Part shown: in pieces, positions 1-8,192 of the stretch
Layout of the letters: the number at the start of each line of letters is the position of its first letter
Position numbering within the stretch: the first letter of the stretch is position 1
Source: Muribaculaceae bacterium
GTDB lineage: Bacteria > Bacteroidota > Bacteroidia > Bacteroidales > Muribaculaceae
DNA: 47,871 bases
NCBI GenBank assembly: GCA_017391675.1
Contig: JAFOXR010000028.1
Coordinates: 1 to 47,871 of the forward strand
Direction of reading: 5' to 3'
Position numbers and translations under genes: made by a program
The notes under the pieces: model-generated
What the model was told of the DNA's origin: nothing
The model's database searches: none
The model's input: only the letters and a program-made list of their open reading frames with translations

Positions 1-1104
1 AAACCTCACTACGCCTTACTTGACGGAATGCGAGGCGTAGCGGCATTAATGGTTATATGGTATCACATTTTTGAGGGATTTGCAACTAGCCCCATAGACC
101 AGACTTTCAACCATGGCTACATGGCAGTAGACTTTTTCTTCATCATTTCGAGTTTTGTTATAGGCTATGCCTACGATGATCGTTGGAAATCCATGAGCAC
201 ATGGACCTTCATGAAACGGAGGCTCATTCGTCTTCACCCCATGGTGATACTCGGAGCTGTATTAGGTGCAGTAACATTCATCATTCAAGGATGTGTGCAA
301 TGGGACGGCACGCACATTCCTTATTCGGCTATCATGCTCTCGCTACTTTGCGGAATGCTGCTCATTCCAGCGGTGCCCGGCAGTTATGCCGAGGTGAGGG
401 GCAACGGCGAAATGTTTCCGCTCAACGGTCCTAGCTGGTCGCTTTTCTTTGAATACATAGGTAATATTCTATATGCCTTATGGCTCAGAAGACTGTCAAG
501 CAAGTCGCTGTCATGTGTTGTAACGGTAACGGGCATAGCACTTGCTTCCTTTGCCGTTCTTAATATGTCGGGGTTCGGTCATCTGGGTGTGGGCTGGACT
601 CTAGCCGACAACAACCTTATTGGAGGATTTCTTCGCATGGCATTTGCTTTCTCGGTAGGATTGCTCATGTCACGCAATTTCAAACCCGTTAGAATAAAAG
701 GTATTTTCTGGATATGCAGTATCATTTTGTTTATCATCTTCTCGATACCTCACATCGGGGGAGAGAATGGCACAATAGGCAATGGCATTTACGATTCGCT
801 ATGTACCATCGTAATTTTCCCGATACTTGTGTATCTCGCTGCATCGGGTACAACAGATAACCAATTAACCGGTTCAGTGTGCAAATTCCTGGGAGATATA
901 TCGTATCCGGTATACATTATCCACTATCCGTTCATGTACCTGTTCTACGCATGGCTTTGGGAAAACAGCATACCGTTCAGTGAGTCATGGCACATTGCTG
1001 TTGCTCTTTTCTTTGGAAATATCACGCTTGCCTATATCTGCCTGAAACTTTATGACATTCCAGTGAGAAACATGCTGTCAAAGAAGCTTTTCAAACACAA
1101 ATGA
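1..1104 (+). CDS. Acyltransferase family 3 membrane protein (5' partial)
   Basis: The reading frame is open from the first base, so the true start lies before the window; 367 residues are visible. It matches the acyltransferase-3 (OafA/YrhL) family of integral membrane enzymes that O-acetylate or O-acylate surface polysaccharides and similar acceptors. The visible N-terminus reads LLDGMRGVAALMVIWYHIF, with the family's conserved RG and His. The GPSWSLFFEY motif near residue 143 fits the conserved WSLxxE region. About ten hydrophobic helices follow one another to the C-terminus, and the tail is basic (SKKLFKHK). Only a few N-terminal residues seem to be missing. The acceptor cannot be told from sequence, and no polysaccharide cluster is visible. 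The gene converges on the next one across a bidirectional terminator. Confidence 0.88.
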   Translation, partial: KPHYALLDGMRGVAALMVIWYHIFEGFATSPIDQTFNHGYMAVDFFFIISSFVIGYAYDDRWKSMSTWTFMKRRLIRLHPMVILGAVLGAVTFIIQGCVQWDGTHIPYSAIMLSLLCGMLLIPAVPGSYAEVRGNGEMFPLNGPSWSLFFEYIGNILYALWLRRLSSKSLSCVVTVTGIALASFAVLNMSGFGHLGVGWTLADNNLIGGFLRMAFAFSVGLLMSRNFKPVRIKGIFWICSIILFIIFSIPHIGGENGTIGNGIYDSLCTIVIFPILVYLAASGTTDNQLTGSVCKFLGDISYPVYIIHYPFMYLFYAWLWENSIPFSESWHIAVALFFGNITLAYICLKLYDIPVRNMLSKKLFKHK

Positions 1105-1123
1105 CAACCCTTATGTAACAAAA

Positions 1124-1160
1124 AAATATGCTACCTCGCTTATCGCAAGGTAGCATATTT
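1124..1160. terminator. Bidirectional intrinsic terminator
   Basis: A perfect 13-bp stem (1124-1136 with 1148-1160) and an 11-nt loop sit between the convergent acyltransferase and GHL10 genes. Minus-strand RNA gets a U-run from the A-tract at 1121-1126. Plus-strand RNA ends in a weaker AGUUUUAG tail. Confidence 0.85.
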
Positions 1161-1183
1161 AGTTTTAGATATATGCTCAGATT

Positions 1184-2719
1184 TTAAATCTTCACTGTTG
1201 TTTCCACGCCGTTAAGACTTTCATTCCATGCACGGTCAAGCACTGTAACAACAACAGTATACTTGCCTTTCTTCAAGTCCTTAAGTTCATAAGTTACCGA
1301 AGCCTTTCCTTTCTTGTCGATAACCGTATTAACATCGGCAAAAACAATAGCCTTCAAGGCCTTTGGATTTTCAAGATTCACATTCTCGCCATCAGCAAAC
1401 ACATACACGCCATAAGCGTTAGCCTCCTGCATCACACCTGTAGGAATAGGCATCTCCCATGATAGAATCACATTACCGGCTTTGTCTTTCTTGCTCTTCA
1501 ACTTAACGACCTCTTCAGGAGCTACATTGTCCATCCATGAGTAAGTAGGGATAATAGCTTTAGTATTCTGTTCCTTTGTTGCTAGTGAGTCGGCAATACC
1601 CTTGAAGTTTCTGGTAACCGAGTATCCGGGCCACCAGCAGTTGCCATGAATGTTAGGCAATTCACGAGAAAGAGCTATCTTATGGGCGAGCTGATTAGGG
1701 TCCTTGCTTCCGTTGATGTCCTTCACAGTCATTGTCTTGTGAACATCTTGACCTATATACATGTGGCGGCCATTAGCATAGTCGTTCCACCAGTAAGCAA
1801 GTTTTTCTGAAGAAGCCACTTCCTTTTCAAGCTCCCAGTATAGCTGTGGCAACATATAGTCAACCCAGCCACGTTCTGTCCACAAGATCACATCGGCATA
1901 AAGTTCGTCATAGTTCTGCAAGCCGTTAGTGTCACTACCGCGCTCGTCATTTCTCTTGTTTCGCCATATACCAAATGGGCTTATGCCTAAGCGAACCCAA
2001 GGCTTGTGCTTCTGTATCACTTTGTGAAGTCCTTCGATAAGAAGATTCACATTCTGACGGCGCCAGTCACCGCGTTCCAAGTCACCGCCATATTTAGCGA
2101 ATGATTCGGCATCGGGGAATTCCTGTCCTTTTACTGGGTAAGGATAGAAATAGTCGTCCATATGGATAGCGTCCACATTGTAGCGGCTCACGATATCGGC
2201 TACCACTTCTTGAATGAATTCACGGTTTTCTGGCAATCCTGGATCAAAGTACATTTTGCCGTCGTAAGAGACAAAACGCTCAGGGTGCTTATAATAGATA
2301 TGGTTTGGTGCTAGTTTTTCATCTTTGCTAGTTGTGACACGGTAAGGGTTAAGCCATGCATGAAGTTCCATTCCGCGCTTGTGGCTCTCAGTGATCATGA
2401 ACTGCAAAGGGTCCCATTCTGGCACTGGGGCAACGCCTGGAGTGCCTGTCAAGAAGCGGCTCCATGGTTCAAGCTTTGATGGATAAAGAGCATCAGCCGA
2501 AGGACGCACCTGGAATACAACTGCGTTGTGACCTGTCATTTGCAGGCTGTCAAGCAGTCCCTTAAGATACTTTTGAGTCTGTTCAGGATTCATCTTAGCA
2601 TACTGTCTTTGATGCACTGTGTGCAACCATGCTCCACGGAACTCTCTCTTTGGTGCTTGTGCCGATGCCACAGAGGCTACCAGCAGCAATAGCAGCATTG
2701 ATAATAGATTCTTTTTCAT
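1184..2719 (-). CDS. Exported GHL10-type glycoside hydrolase (DUF187/YngK/DigH-like)
   Basis: A 511-residue protein with a signal peptide (hydrophobic LLSMLLLLLVASVASAQ, cleavage near residue 21). The body is a GHL10-type TIM barrel: FRGAWLHTV at its start, HAWLNPYRV, DAIHMDDYFYPYP with paired acidic residues, and LGISPFGIWRN. These match the family that includes E. coli DigH (YddW), which cuts peptidoglycan glycan strands lacking stem peptides, and B. subtilis YngK. The last ~90 residues form a predicted beta-sandwich (LKSKKDKAGNVILSWEMP onward), similar to a fibronectin-III-like domain. A role in cell-wall turnover is inference from the family. It is a single gene, with a Bacteroidota -7 element at 2770-2777. 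Confidence 0.85.
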   Translation of the reverse strand: MKKNLLSMLLLLLVASVASAQAPKREFRGAWLHTVHQRQYAKMNPEQTQKYLKGLLDSLQMTGHNAVVFQVRPSADALYPSKLEPWSRFLTGTPGVAPVPEWDPLQFMITESHKRGMELHAWLNPYRVTTSKDEKLAPNHIYYKHPERFVSYDGKMYFDPGLPENREFIQEVVADIVSRYNVDAIHMDDYFYPYPVKGQEFPDAESFAKYGGDLERGDWRRQNVNLLIEGLHKVIQKHKPWVRLGISPFGIWRNKRNDERGSDTNGLQNYDELYADVILWTERGWVDYMLPQLYWELEKEVASSEKLAYWWNDYANGRHMYIGQDVHKTMTVKDINGSKDPNQLAHKIALSRELPNIHGNCWWPGYSVTRNFKGIADSLATKEQNTKAIIPTYSWMDNVAPEEVVKLKSKKDKAGNVILSWEMPIPTGVMQEANAYGVYVFADGENVNLENPKALKAIVFADVNTVIDKKGKASVTYELKDLKKGKYTVVVTVLDRAWNESLNGVETTVKI

Positions 2720-2769
2720 GTTAAGTTCTTATTTTTTAGTTTCTATTTTAATATTCATTTCCCGTGATA

Positions 2770-2777
2770 CAAAGATA
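2770..2777 (-). promoter_or_regulatory. Bacteroidota -7 element for the GHL10 gene
   Basis: Minus strand reads TATCTTTG, matching TAnnTTTG, about 50 nt before the start codon. The -33 position falls in the A/T tract of the tRNA-Leu terminator, so the two signals nearly abut. Confidence 0.6.
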
Positions 2778-2795
2778 GTGAAATATATTCAAAAA

Positions 2796-2828
2796 AAAAT
2801 TGGGAACCTCAATGAAGTTCCCAATTTT
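2796..2828 (-). terminator. Intrinsic terminator of tRNA-Leu
   Basis: A perfect 12-bp stem (2796-2807 with 2817-2828), a 9-nt loop, and on the minus strand a U-run from the A-tract at 2791-2799. It lies 3 nt past the tRNA discriminator base. Confidence 0.9.
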
Positions 2829-2831
2829 CAG

Positions 2832-2915
2832 TACCCGGAGCGGGACTTGAACCCGCACAGCTGCAATAGCCAAAGGATTTTAAGTCCTTCGTGTCTACCA
2901 TTCCACCATCCGGGC
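2832..2915 (-). tRNA. tRNA-Leu (anticodon UAA)
   Basis: The 84-nt cloverleaf has acceptor arm GCCCGGA paired with TCCGGGT, anticodon stem AAGGA/TCCTT, and loop CTTAAAA with anticodon TAA. It has a T-arm with GGTTCAAGTCC and the extra-long variable arm of a class II tRNA. The first acceptor pair is G-U. No CCA is encoded. It reads UUA codons (and UUG by wobble). Confidence 0.95.
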
Positions 2916-2972
2916 AGCCTCTTTCAGCTGAATGAGTGCGGTAAACACACTGTGTACTTCTGAAAAGCGGAG

Positions 2973-3004
2973 CAAAGTTAGCACTTTTCTGCGCCTTTTC
3001 CAAA
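2973..3004 (-). promoter_or_regulatory. tRNA-Leu promoter
   Basis: On the minus strand a TTTG -33 element (3004-3001), a 20-nt spacer and a TAACTTTG -7 element (2980-2973). This is a near-ideal housekeeping promoter of this phylum. Confidence 0.8.
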
Positions 3005-3077
3005 TTTTATTTCATGCAGTTACCGAAAAAGATGATTTTTCATCAGTTACGCTTCTCTTTTCCAAGCCTTTCGGTAC

Positions 3078-3617
3078 TTACAGAATCTCAGTCTTTGCAT
3101 CATCGGCACTATACCACTTTGAATACATCAGGTAGTTGTGCGCAATTTTCTGGTTTATCTCCTTACCCTGTTCAGGAGATACCATTTTCACGAATTTAGC
3201 AGGAACTCCTGCCCACAATTCATAAGGACCAACTTTTGTGCGGGCTGTAACCACACTGCCGGCTGCAATTATTGCGCCCTCGCCGATTTCGGCATCATCG
3301 AGCAATGTGCTGCCCATTCCTATAAGTGCATAGTCATGAACTTTTGCGCCATGAATAGTAACATTATGTCCCACCGATACATGATCTCCTATCTCTATCG
3401 TTGATTTCTGATATAGAGTGTGAAGCACCGAGCCGTCCTGGATATTCACGCAGTTTCCTATCGTGATGGTGTTGACATCGCCGCGAAGCACTGTGCCGAA
3501 CCAAATGCTGCAGTCATCGCCTATCGTGGTATCACCTATAATTGTAGCATTATCTGCCAAGAAGCAGTTCTTGCCTATCTTAGGAGTAAATCCTCTTACC
3601 GATTTTATTAATGCCAT
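3078..3617 (-). CDS. Gamma-carbonic anhydrase family protein (hexapeptide repeat)
   Basis: A 179-residue left-handed beta-helix protein with isoleucine/valine-led hexapeptide repeats across most of its length. Candidate zinc ligands are His66, His84 and His89; the H-x4-H pair matches the pattern of Methanosarcina Cam. Family members (YrdA, PaaY, CaiE) form trimers with metal at subunit interfaces; some hydrate CO2, while others show no detectable activity. The start lies 3 bp after the aminopeptidase P stop codon, so the two genes are surely co-transcribed and perhaps translationally coupled. The Cam acidic loop is absent, as in most bacterial homologues. The physiological role here is unknown. 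Confidence 0.88.
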   Translation of the reverse strand: MALIKSVRGFTPKIGKNCFLADNATIIGDTTIGDDCSIWFGTVLRGDVNTITIGNCVNIQDGSVLHTLYQKSTIEIGDHVSVGHNVTIHGAKVHDYALIGMGSTLLDDAEIGEGAIIAAGSVVTARTKVGPYELWAGVPAKFVKMVSPEQGKEINQKIAHNYLMYSKWYSADDAKTEIL

Positions 3618-3620
3618 AGT

Positions 3621-5408
3621 TTATTGAATTTTTGCTGTTCGTTTATTAAGCCAAGCCTGTTCTTCTTCATTAAGATAAGGAGTAAGTCGGTTGCGCACCT
3701 CGTCATGATAAGCGTTCACCTGTTCAATTTCCTCACGGCTCAGCATAGACAAGTCGATAAGATTGGTATCGTAAGGGAACAGTGTGAGTGTTTCAAACTT
3801 CAAGAAGTCACCAAATTCCTCGCTATGTCCTGCGGGAACGGTAAGCACTAGGTTTTCAGTACGGATTCCGTATTGTCCTGCCTTGTATAGCCCTGGTTCG
3901 TTGCTAGTTATCATGCCAGGTTTAAGCGTTGTAGGATTCTCGTTCAGACGAATATTTTGCGGACCTTCATGCACTCCTAGGAAATGTCCCACTCCGTGAC
4001 CTGTACCATGCAGATAGGTCATCATTTCATTCCATTGATAAATGCGAGCCAATGCGTCAAGCTGGCTGCCTCTTGTTCCCACAGGGAATTTGGCGCGGCC
4101 CAGAGCCAAGTGGCCTTTAAGTACCAGCGTATAGTCATGGCGTTCGCTCTCGGTAGGATTTCCTAGCGACATTGTGCGAGTGATATCGGTAGTTCCGTCA
4201 AGATACTGAGCGCCTGTGTCAACGAGCAGTAGCCCCTCGGCCTTAAGAGCCGAAGCCGTTTCTGGCTTGGCAGAATAATGCACGATTGCGCCATGTTCCT
4301 TATATCCGGCTATCATGCCGAAACTTTCGCCGCGATACAGTTCGCTCACGCTACGGCATTCGATTGCCTTATTGGCAACATCTACTTCAGTTATTTTGCC
4401 AGTGCCGGCATTTTCTTCAATCCACTTCCACAAGCGCACCAATGCAGCACCGTCGCGCTCCATGGCATTACGGGTACCTGCTATCTGCACCTCGTTCTTG
4501 ATAGCCTTAAGCGGAGCAACAGGCGATTTGGCATACACCTTATAGCATTCTAATGCACGACCTAGTGTATCGCTCACCTGATTAGGATCAAGAAGAACAG
4601 CTGTTGATGGCTTCACTTTTTTCTTAAGATAATCCTGCACCTCGTCATAAGCCACCACACTCACGCCAATGCCGTCGAGATACGCTGCCACTTCGGCATC
4701 AATCTTCTCGGCATCGACAAACAGCACCTTGTCGTCCTGAGACAGATATAGATAAGATACTACTAGGGGATTGCATTCCACATCGGCACCGCGAATGTTG
4801 AGAGTCCATGCTATTTCGTCAAGCGCAGGCATGAAGATTGCATCTGCACCCATATTCTCTACCTGTTCAAGAACTCTTTCAATCTTGCTCTCGGCACTTT
4901 CGCCCGCATACTTGATATCGTGCACAAATGCCTTGCTCATTGGGCGTGCCGGACGGTTTTCCCATATCGTATCGGCAGGAGCAAAATCGGTAGCAAAACG
5001 AAGACCGTTTGCCCCGCAGAATTCCTCTAGCTGATTAGCCTTGTTCAACGAGAACAATCGGCCGTCTACGGCTAGTATTTCATCATCGTTCATTTCCTCG
5101 GCAAGCCATTCGGTTATGGTAGCCTCGCCAGGAATATCTTCCTTATGCAAATCAAAGCCCGAGTCCTGCAACTGATCGGCCGCTTGAAGGAAATAGCGTG
5201 AATCGGTCCACAGCCCTGCGGAATTCAAGGTTACCACTGCTGTACCGTTACTGCCTGTGAATCCGGTAATCCAGTCACGCACCTTCCAATGCGGATTCAC
5301 ATACTCACTCTGGTGAGGATCGGTACCGGGAATAATCACCGCGCTCACCTTTACCCGACGCATCGCATCGCGCATTGCCTCAAGATTCTTCACTGTATCT
5401 TTACTCAT
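3621..5408 (-). CDS. Xaa-Pro aminopeptidase (aminopeptidase P, M24B)
   Basis: A 595-residue cytosolic metallopeptidase that removes the N-terminal residue before proline. Two creatinase-N-type domains (about residues 1-130 and 150-300) precede the pita-bread catalytic domain and a C-terminal extension. This is the long three-domain form of eukaryotic aminopeptidase P1. The five M24 metal ligands are visible: the two Asp of DTGAQYLDGTTDITRT, the His of HGVGHFLGVHEGP, the Glu of TSNEPGLY and the Glu of RTENLVL. There is no signal peptide. It is the first gene of an operon with the gamma-carbonic anhydrase, and has a -7 element 39 nt upstream. Confidence 0.93.
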   Translation of the reverse strand: MSKDTVKNLEAMRDAMRRVKVSAVIIPGTDPHQSEYVNPHWKVRDWITGFTGSNGTAVVTLNSAGLWTDSRYFLQAADQLQDSGFDLHKEDIPGEATITEWLAEEMNDDEILAVDGRLFSLNKANQLEEFCGANGLRFATDFAPADTIWENRPARPMSKAFVHDIKYAGESAESKIERVLEQVENMGADAIFMPALDEIAWTLNIRGADVECNPLVVSYLYLSQDDKVLFVDAEKIDAEVAAYLDGIGVSVVAYDEVQDYLKKKVKPSTAVLLDPNQVSDTLGRALECYKVYAKSPVAPLKAIKNEVQIAGTRNAMERDGAALVRLWKWIEENAGTGKITEVDVANKAIECRSVSELYRGESFGMIAGYKEHGAIVHYSAKPETASALKAEGLLLVDTGAQYLDGTTDITRTMSLGNPTESERHDYTLVLKGHLALGRAKFPVGTRGSQLDALARIYQWNEMMTYLHGTGHGVGHFLGVHEGPQNIRLNENPTTLKPGMITSNEPGLYKAGQYGIRTENLVLTVPAGHSEEFGDFLKFETLTLFPYDTNLIDLSMLSREEIEQVNAYHDEVRNRLTPYLNEEEQAWLNKRTAKIQ

Positions 5409-5446
5409 ATATGATATGATTTTAGTCTATTTATTTTCTATCTAGG

Positions 5447-5454
5447 CAAAGATA
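5447..5454 (-). promoter_or_regulatory. -7 element for the aminopeptidase P operon
   Basis: Minus strand TATCTTTG. The -33 region is weak, and the start codon is about 39 nt downstream. Confidence 0.55.
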
Positions 5455-5567
5455 CACAAAATAGTGAGCTTATCACACATCATTAACATAATTATATCAT
5501 TACCCTGAAATAATCTCGCGAATAATGAAATTATGTCCTTACGGACTTCACTGTCAACTCACAAAAA

Positions 5568-5591
5568 AAGCTCGGCAGATTTGCCGGGCTT
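5568..5591 (-). terminator. Intrinsic terminator after the CoA-transferase gene
   Basis: A 10-bp G/C-rich stem (5568-5577 with 5582-5591, one G-U) with a 4-nt loop. On the minus strand it is followed by seven U (A-tract 5563-5569). Confidence 0.88.
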
Positions 5592-5632
5592 CAGTTTATT
5601 TCATATAGTCACTATCCGTAATATCGCTACTA

Positions 5633-7114
5633 TCAGAATTTAGCGGCTTTCATTGTGCCGTCGGTCGCTAGTGCTGTGTGGAATGCAAATGCCGACTGTA
5701 ATGTGTGAGGTGTGTGACCGCCCTTAGCCAATGCCAAGTATTCACGAAGCAATGGACGATAGTCGGGGTGCGCACAGTTTTCAATCACTTCTTTAGCACG
5801 CTGGATTGGCGACTTGCCACGCAAATCGGCAATACCCTGGTCGGTGATAACGATATCCACCGAGTGCTCGCTGTGGTCAAGGTGGCTCACCATAGGCACG
5901 ATGTTGCTTATAGCTCCTTCCTTAGATTCCGATGGACAGCTGAAGATTGAGATATATGCGTTGCGGGTGAAGTCGCCCGATCCGCCAATACCATTCATCA
6001 TCTTAGTTCCCGAAACATGAGTAGAGTTCACATTACCGAAAATGTCGGCTTCAATAGCAGTGTTCATTGAGATAACACCTATACGGCGAACGATTTCCGG
6101 GTGATTGGAGATTTCGCATGGGCGAAGCATCAACTTGTCACCTAGCTTGTCGATGTTGTCAAAGAACAGCTTGTTAGCATCATTGGAGAATGTCATTGAG
6201 CTAGAGCTAGCGAACTTACACTTTCCGCTCAACAGCAAGTTAACTACTGCGTCCTGCACCACCTCGGTGTACATTTCAAACACAGGCACCTCTGGATTGG
6301 ACTCAAGGCTAGCAAGCACTGCGTTGGCAATGTTACCCACGCCCGACTGCAATGGAAGGAATGTCTTAGGAATGCGTCCTGCGCGCATTTCGCCTAGCAA
6401 GAAGTCGCACACGAAGTTACCGATGCGCATTGTCTTCTCGTCAACTGGAGAGAATGCACCGCCACCTATCGAAACGCTAGTCTTCACCACGCCCACGATT
6501 TTCTTAGGATCCACCTTAAGCACTGTGCTACCTATGCGGTCGCTTGCCTTATAGATAGGAATTTCGCGACGGTAAGGAGGGTCAAGAGGTACATAAATAT
6601 CGTGCAAACCGCGTATCTCGGCAGGTATCTGGTCATTGATTTCTATAATAATCTTATCGGCAAGAGCTGCAACAGTAGGGATATTTCCCACACCGGTTCC
6701 AAGCACAATTTCTCCGTCATCACTCACCGATTGAGCCTCGATGATTGCCACATCTATTTTGCCGTAAGTACCTTGACGGATTTTCTGAGCAAGTTCACTC
6801 AAGTGAAGGTCAAAGTAATTGACAGCTTGCTTGTTTGCACCCGCACGCAAGTCTTTACAACCCTGATAAGGAGTGCGCTTGTCAAGAGCATTGGCACGAG
6901 TAAGCGCGCCATCGGTAGCATCATTGGTAGATGCACCTGTGAAAAGGTTAATCTTGAATTCGCGTCCGGCAGCATGTTCACGCTCTGCCTTCTCAGCGAT
7001 GGCAGTAGGCACCACCTTAGGAGTTCCCGCAGCGGTAAAACCTGAAGTACCAACATTATCACCATGTTTTACATATTCCGCAGCTTCTTGAGCTGTAATG
7101 ATAGGAAATGCCAT
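5633..7114 (-). CDS. Acetyl-CoA hydrolase/transferase family protein (succinyl-CoA:acetate type)
   Basis: A 493-residue cytosolic enzyme of CoA-transferase class I, closest in layout to succinyl-CoA:acetate CoA-transferase (AarC, Cat1). It moves CoA between short acyl groups through a glutamyl-CoA intermediate. The catalytic Glu is Glu284 in the MYTEVVQD motif, the same motif that carries the AarC catalytic Glu. Glycine-rich CoA-site segments GTSGFTAAGTPK, LQSGVGNIANAV and GIGGSGDF are all present. In Bacteroidales such enzymes connect succinate, acetate and propionate metabolism; the exact substrate pair here is inference. It is a single gene with its own terminator. No clear -7 element was found in the ~110 bp upstream. 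Confidence 0.9.
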   Translation of the reverse strand: MAFPIITAQEAAEYVKHGDNVGTSGFTAAGTPKVVPTAIAEKAEREHAAGREFKINLFTGASTNDATDGALTRANALDKRTPYQGCKDLRAGANKQAVNYFDLHLSELAQKIRQGTYGKIDVAIIEAQSVSDDGEIVLGTGVGNIPTVAALADKIIIEINDQIPAEIRGLHDIYVPLDPPYRREIPIYKASDRIGSTVLKVDPKKIVGVVKTSVSIGGGAFSPVDEKTMRIGNFVCDFLLGEMRAGRIPKTFLPLQSGVGNIANAVLASLESNPEVPVFEMYTEVVQDAVVNLLLSGKCKFASSSSMTFSNDANKLFFDNIDKLGDKLMLRPCEISNHPEIVRRIGVISMNTAIEADIFGNVNSTHVSGTKMMNGIGGSGDFTRNAYISIFSCPSESKEGAISNIVPMVSHLDHSEHSVDIVITDQGIADLRGKSPIQRAKEVIENCAHPDYRPLLREYLALAKGGHTPHTLQSAFAFHTALATDGTMKAAKF

Positions 7115-7229
7115 AATCTGTAATGTTTTTAATCGTTTATATAATTATTTTTTGATTTCTCCCGATATAAAGTATTATCCGTCAAAAATAGCAATTATTT
7201 TCCGAACTCCCCACATAATATTCAAAAAA

Positions 7230-7258
7230 AAGGTCGGTGAACATTATCCACCGACCTT
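7230..7258 (-). terminator. Terminator of the susCD operon
   Basis: A perfect 10-bp stem (7230-7239 with 7249-7258) with a 9-nt loop and a minus-strand U-run (A-tract 7224-7231), 22 nt past the last gene of the operon. Confidence 0.9.
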
Positions 7259-7280
7259 CAATCAACCTTAATATTTTCTA

Positions 7281-8156
7281 TTATTCAGGCAACACCAATT
7301 TACAAGGTTTAGCAAGGTAAGGTCCATTATCAGCTCCCATACCCACATATAAATCACCCAAATCAATTTCATTACCAGTCTTTGTACCAAGAGTATATGA
7401 AGGGCTAGTACTTAATTGTCCAAATACAGAGCCAACATAGAATTCTCCAGATCCCCAGTCAATACCCATTGATGCCTCTGATACAAATACAGCATTAGGA
7501 TCAATAGCATCAATAGTGATATAGCATGGATCTACAGTAACTTCACCTTCAGCCACCCATGGACATACTCCAAGTCCATAAGCATTCACCACGCGGTAAA
7601 CATCGAAGCCTATAGCCTTTTCCACTTCTACTTCCCATTGTTCTCCTGCTTGTACCTGGAAAAGAGTGCAAATCAAACCATCTGACCAAAGACCAGTTCC
7701 TAGAGGTTCCCAACTATAATCCTTAGAAATTGCGAAACTAGTTTCGGTTACAGCTAATTCTGAATTATCCGCATTCAATTTCAGACTAACATTTACTTTT
7801 AGCCCTACTTCCAATGCTGACGCATCAATCTTTATTGTAGTTTTAGTTTGACCTTCTTCAAAAACATAACCATCTACTTTCAATAAGTCTGCTAGAATAT
7901 TATTTCCTACACTAACAGTCATTTCCACTTCTCCGCTTTCTGCTACATCTCCATTAGCTCTTAATAAATCAATATATGCGTAAGGAGAATCAGCAGTAAC
8001 AGTTACAGCGCTCAATGAACTTGAAGTAAATGTCAATCCAGATGCGCTACCAGTCGCGTTTTTGTATATCTCACCTTCATTCTGTTGGTCACATGATGTA
8101 AACATAACGACAGAAAGTAGACATAATAATGCTGAAATCTTATTTATAAATTTCAT
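7281..8156 (-). CDS. SusCD-associated surface lipoprotein, unknown function
   Basis: A 291-residue lipoprotein. The signal peptide ends in VMFTSC, giving a lipidated Cys at residue 22 followed by DQQNEGE, an acidic stretch like known Bacteroidota surface-export signals. Two beta-rich parts can be seen: residues ~40-150 resemble an Ig-like or Calx-beta fold, and residues ~150-291 are rich in aromatic residues and glycine (WSDGLICTLF, MGIDWGSGEFYVG). It sits in the SusE/SusF position, third in the operon and 36 bp after susD, so a glycan-binding role is a reasonable inference. No catalytic motif was recognised, and it does not look like a hydrolase. The family could not be named. Confidence 0.7.
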   Translation of the reverse strand: MKFINKISALLCLLSVVMFTSCDQQNEGEIYKNATGSASGLTFTSSSLSAVTVTADSPYAYIDLLRANGDVAESGEVEMTVSVGNNILADLLKVDGYVFEEGQTKTTIKIDASALEVGLKVNVSLKLNADNSELAVTETSFAISKDYSWEPLGTGLWSDGLICTLFQVQAGEQWEVEVEKAIGFDVYRVVNAYGLGVCPWVAEGEVTVDPCYITIDAIDPNAVFVSEASMGIDWGSGEFYVGSVFGQLSTSPSYTLGTKTGNEIDLGDLYVGMGADNGPYLAKPCKLVLPE

Positions 8157-8192
8157 AATGTATTTGTTTCTAATGTTAATAAATACTTTTCA

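Noticed and set aside
2809-3003. 64-codon frame across tRNA-Leu
   Set aside because: It runs through the tRNA and its terminator; overlap with a well-supported tRNA rules it out.
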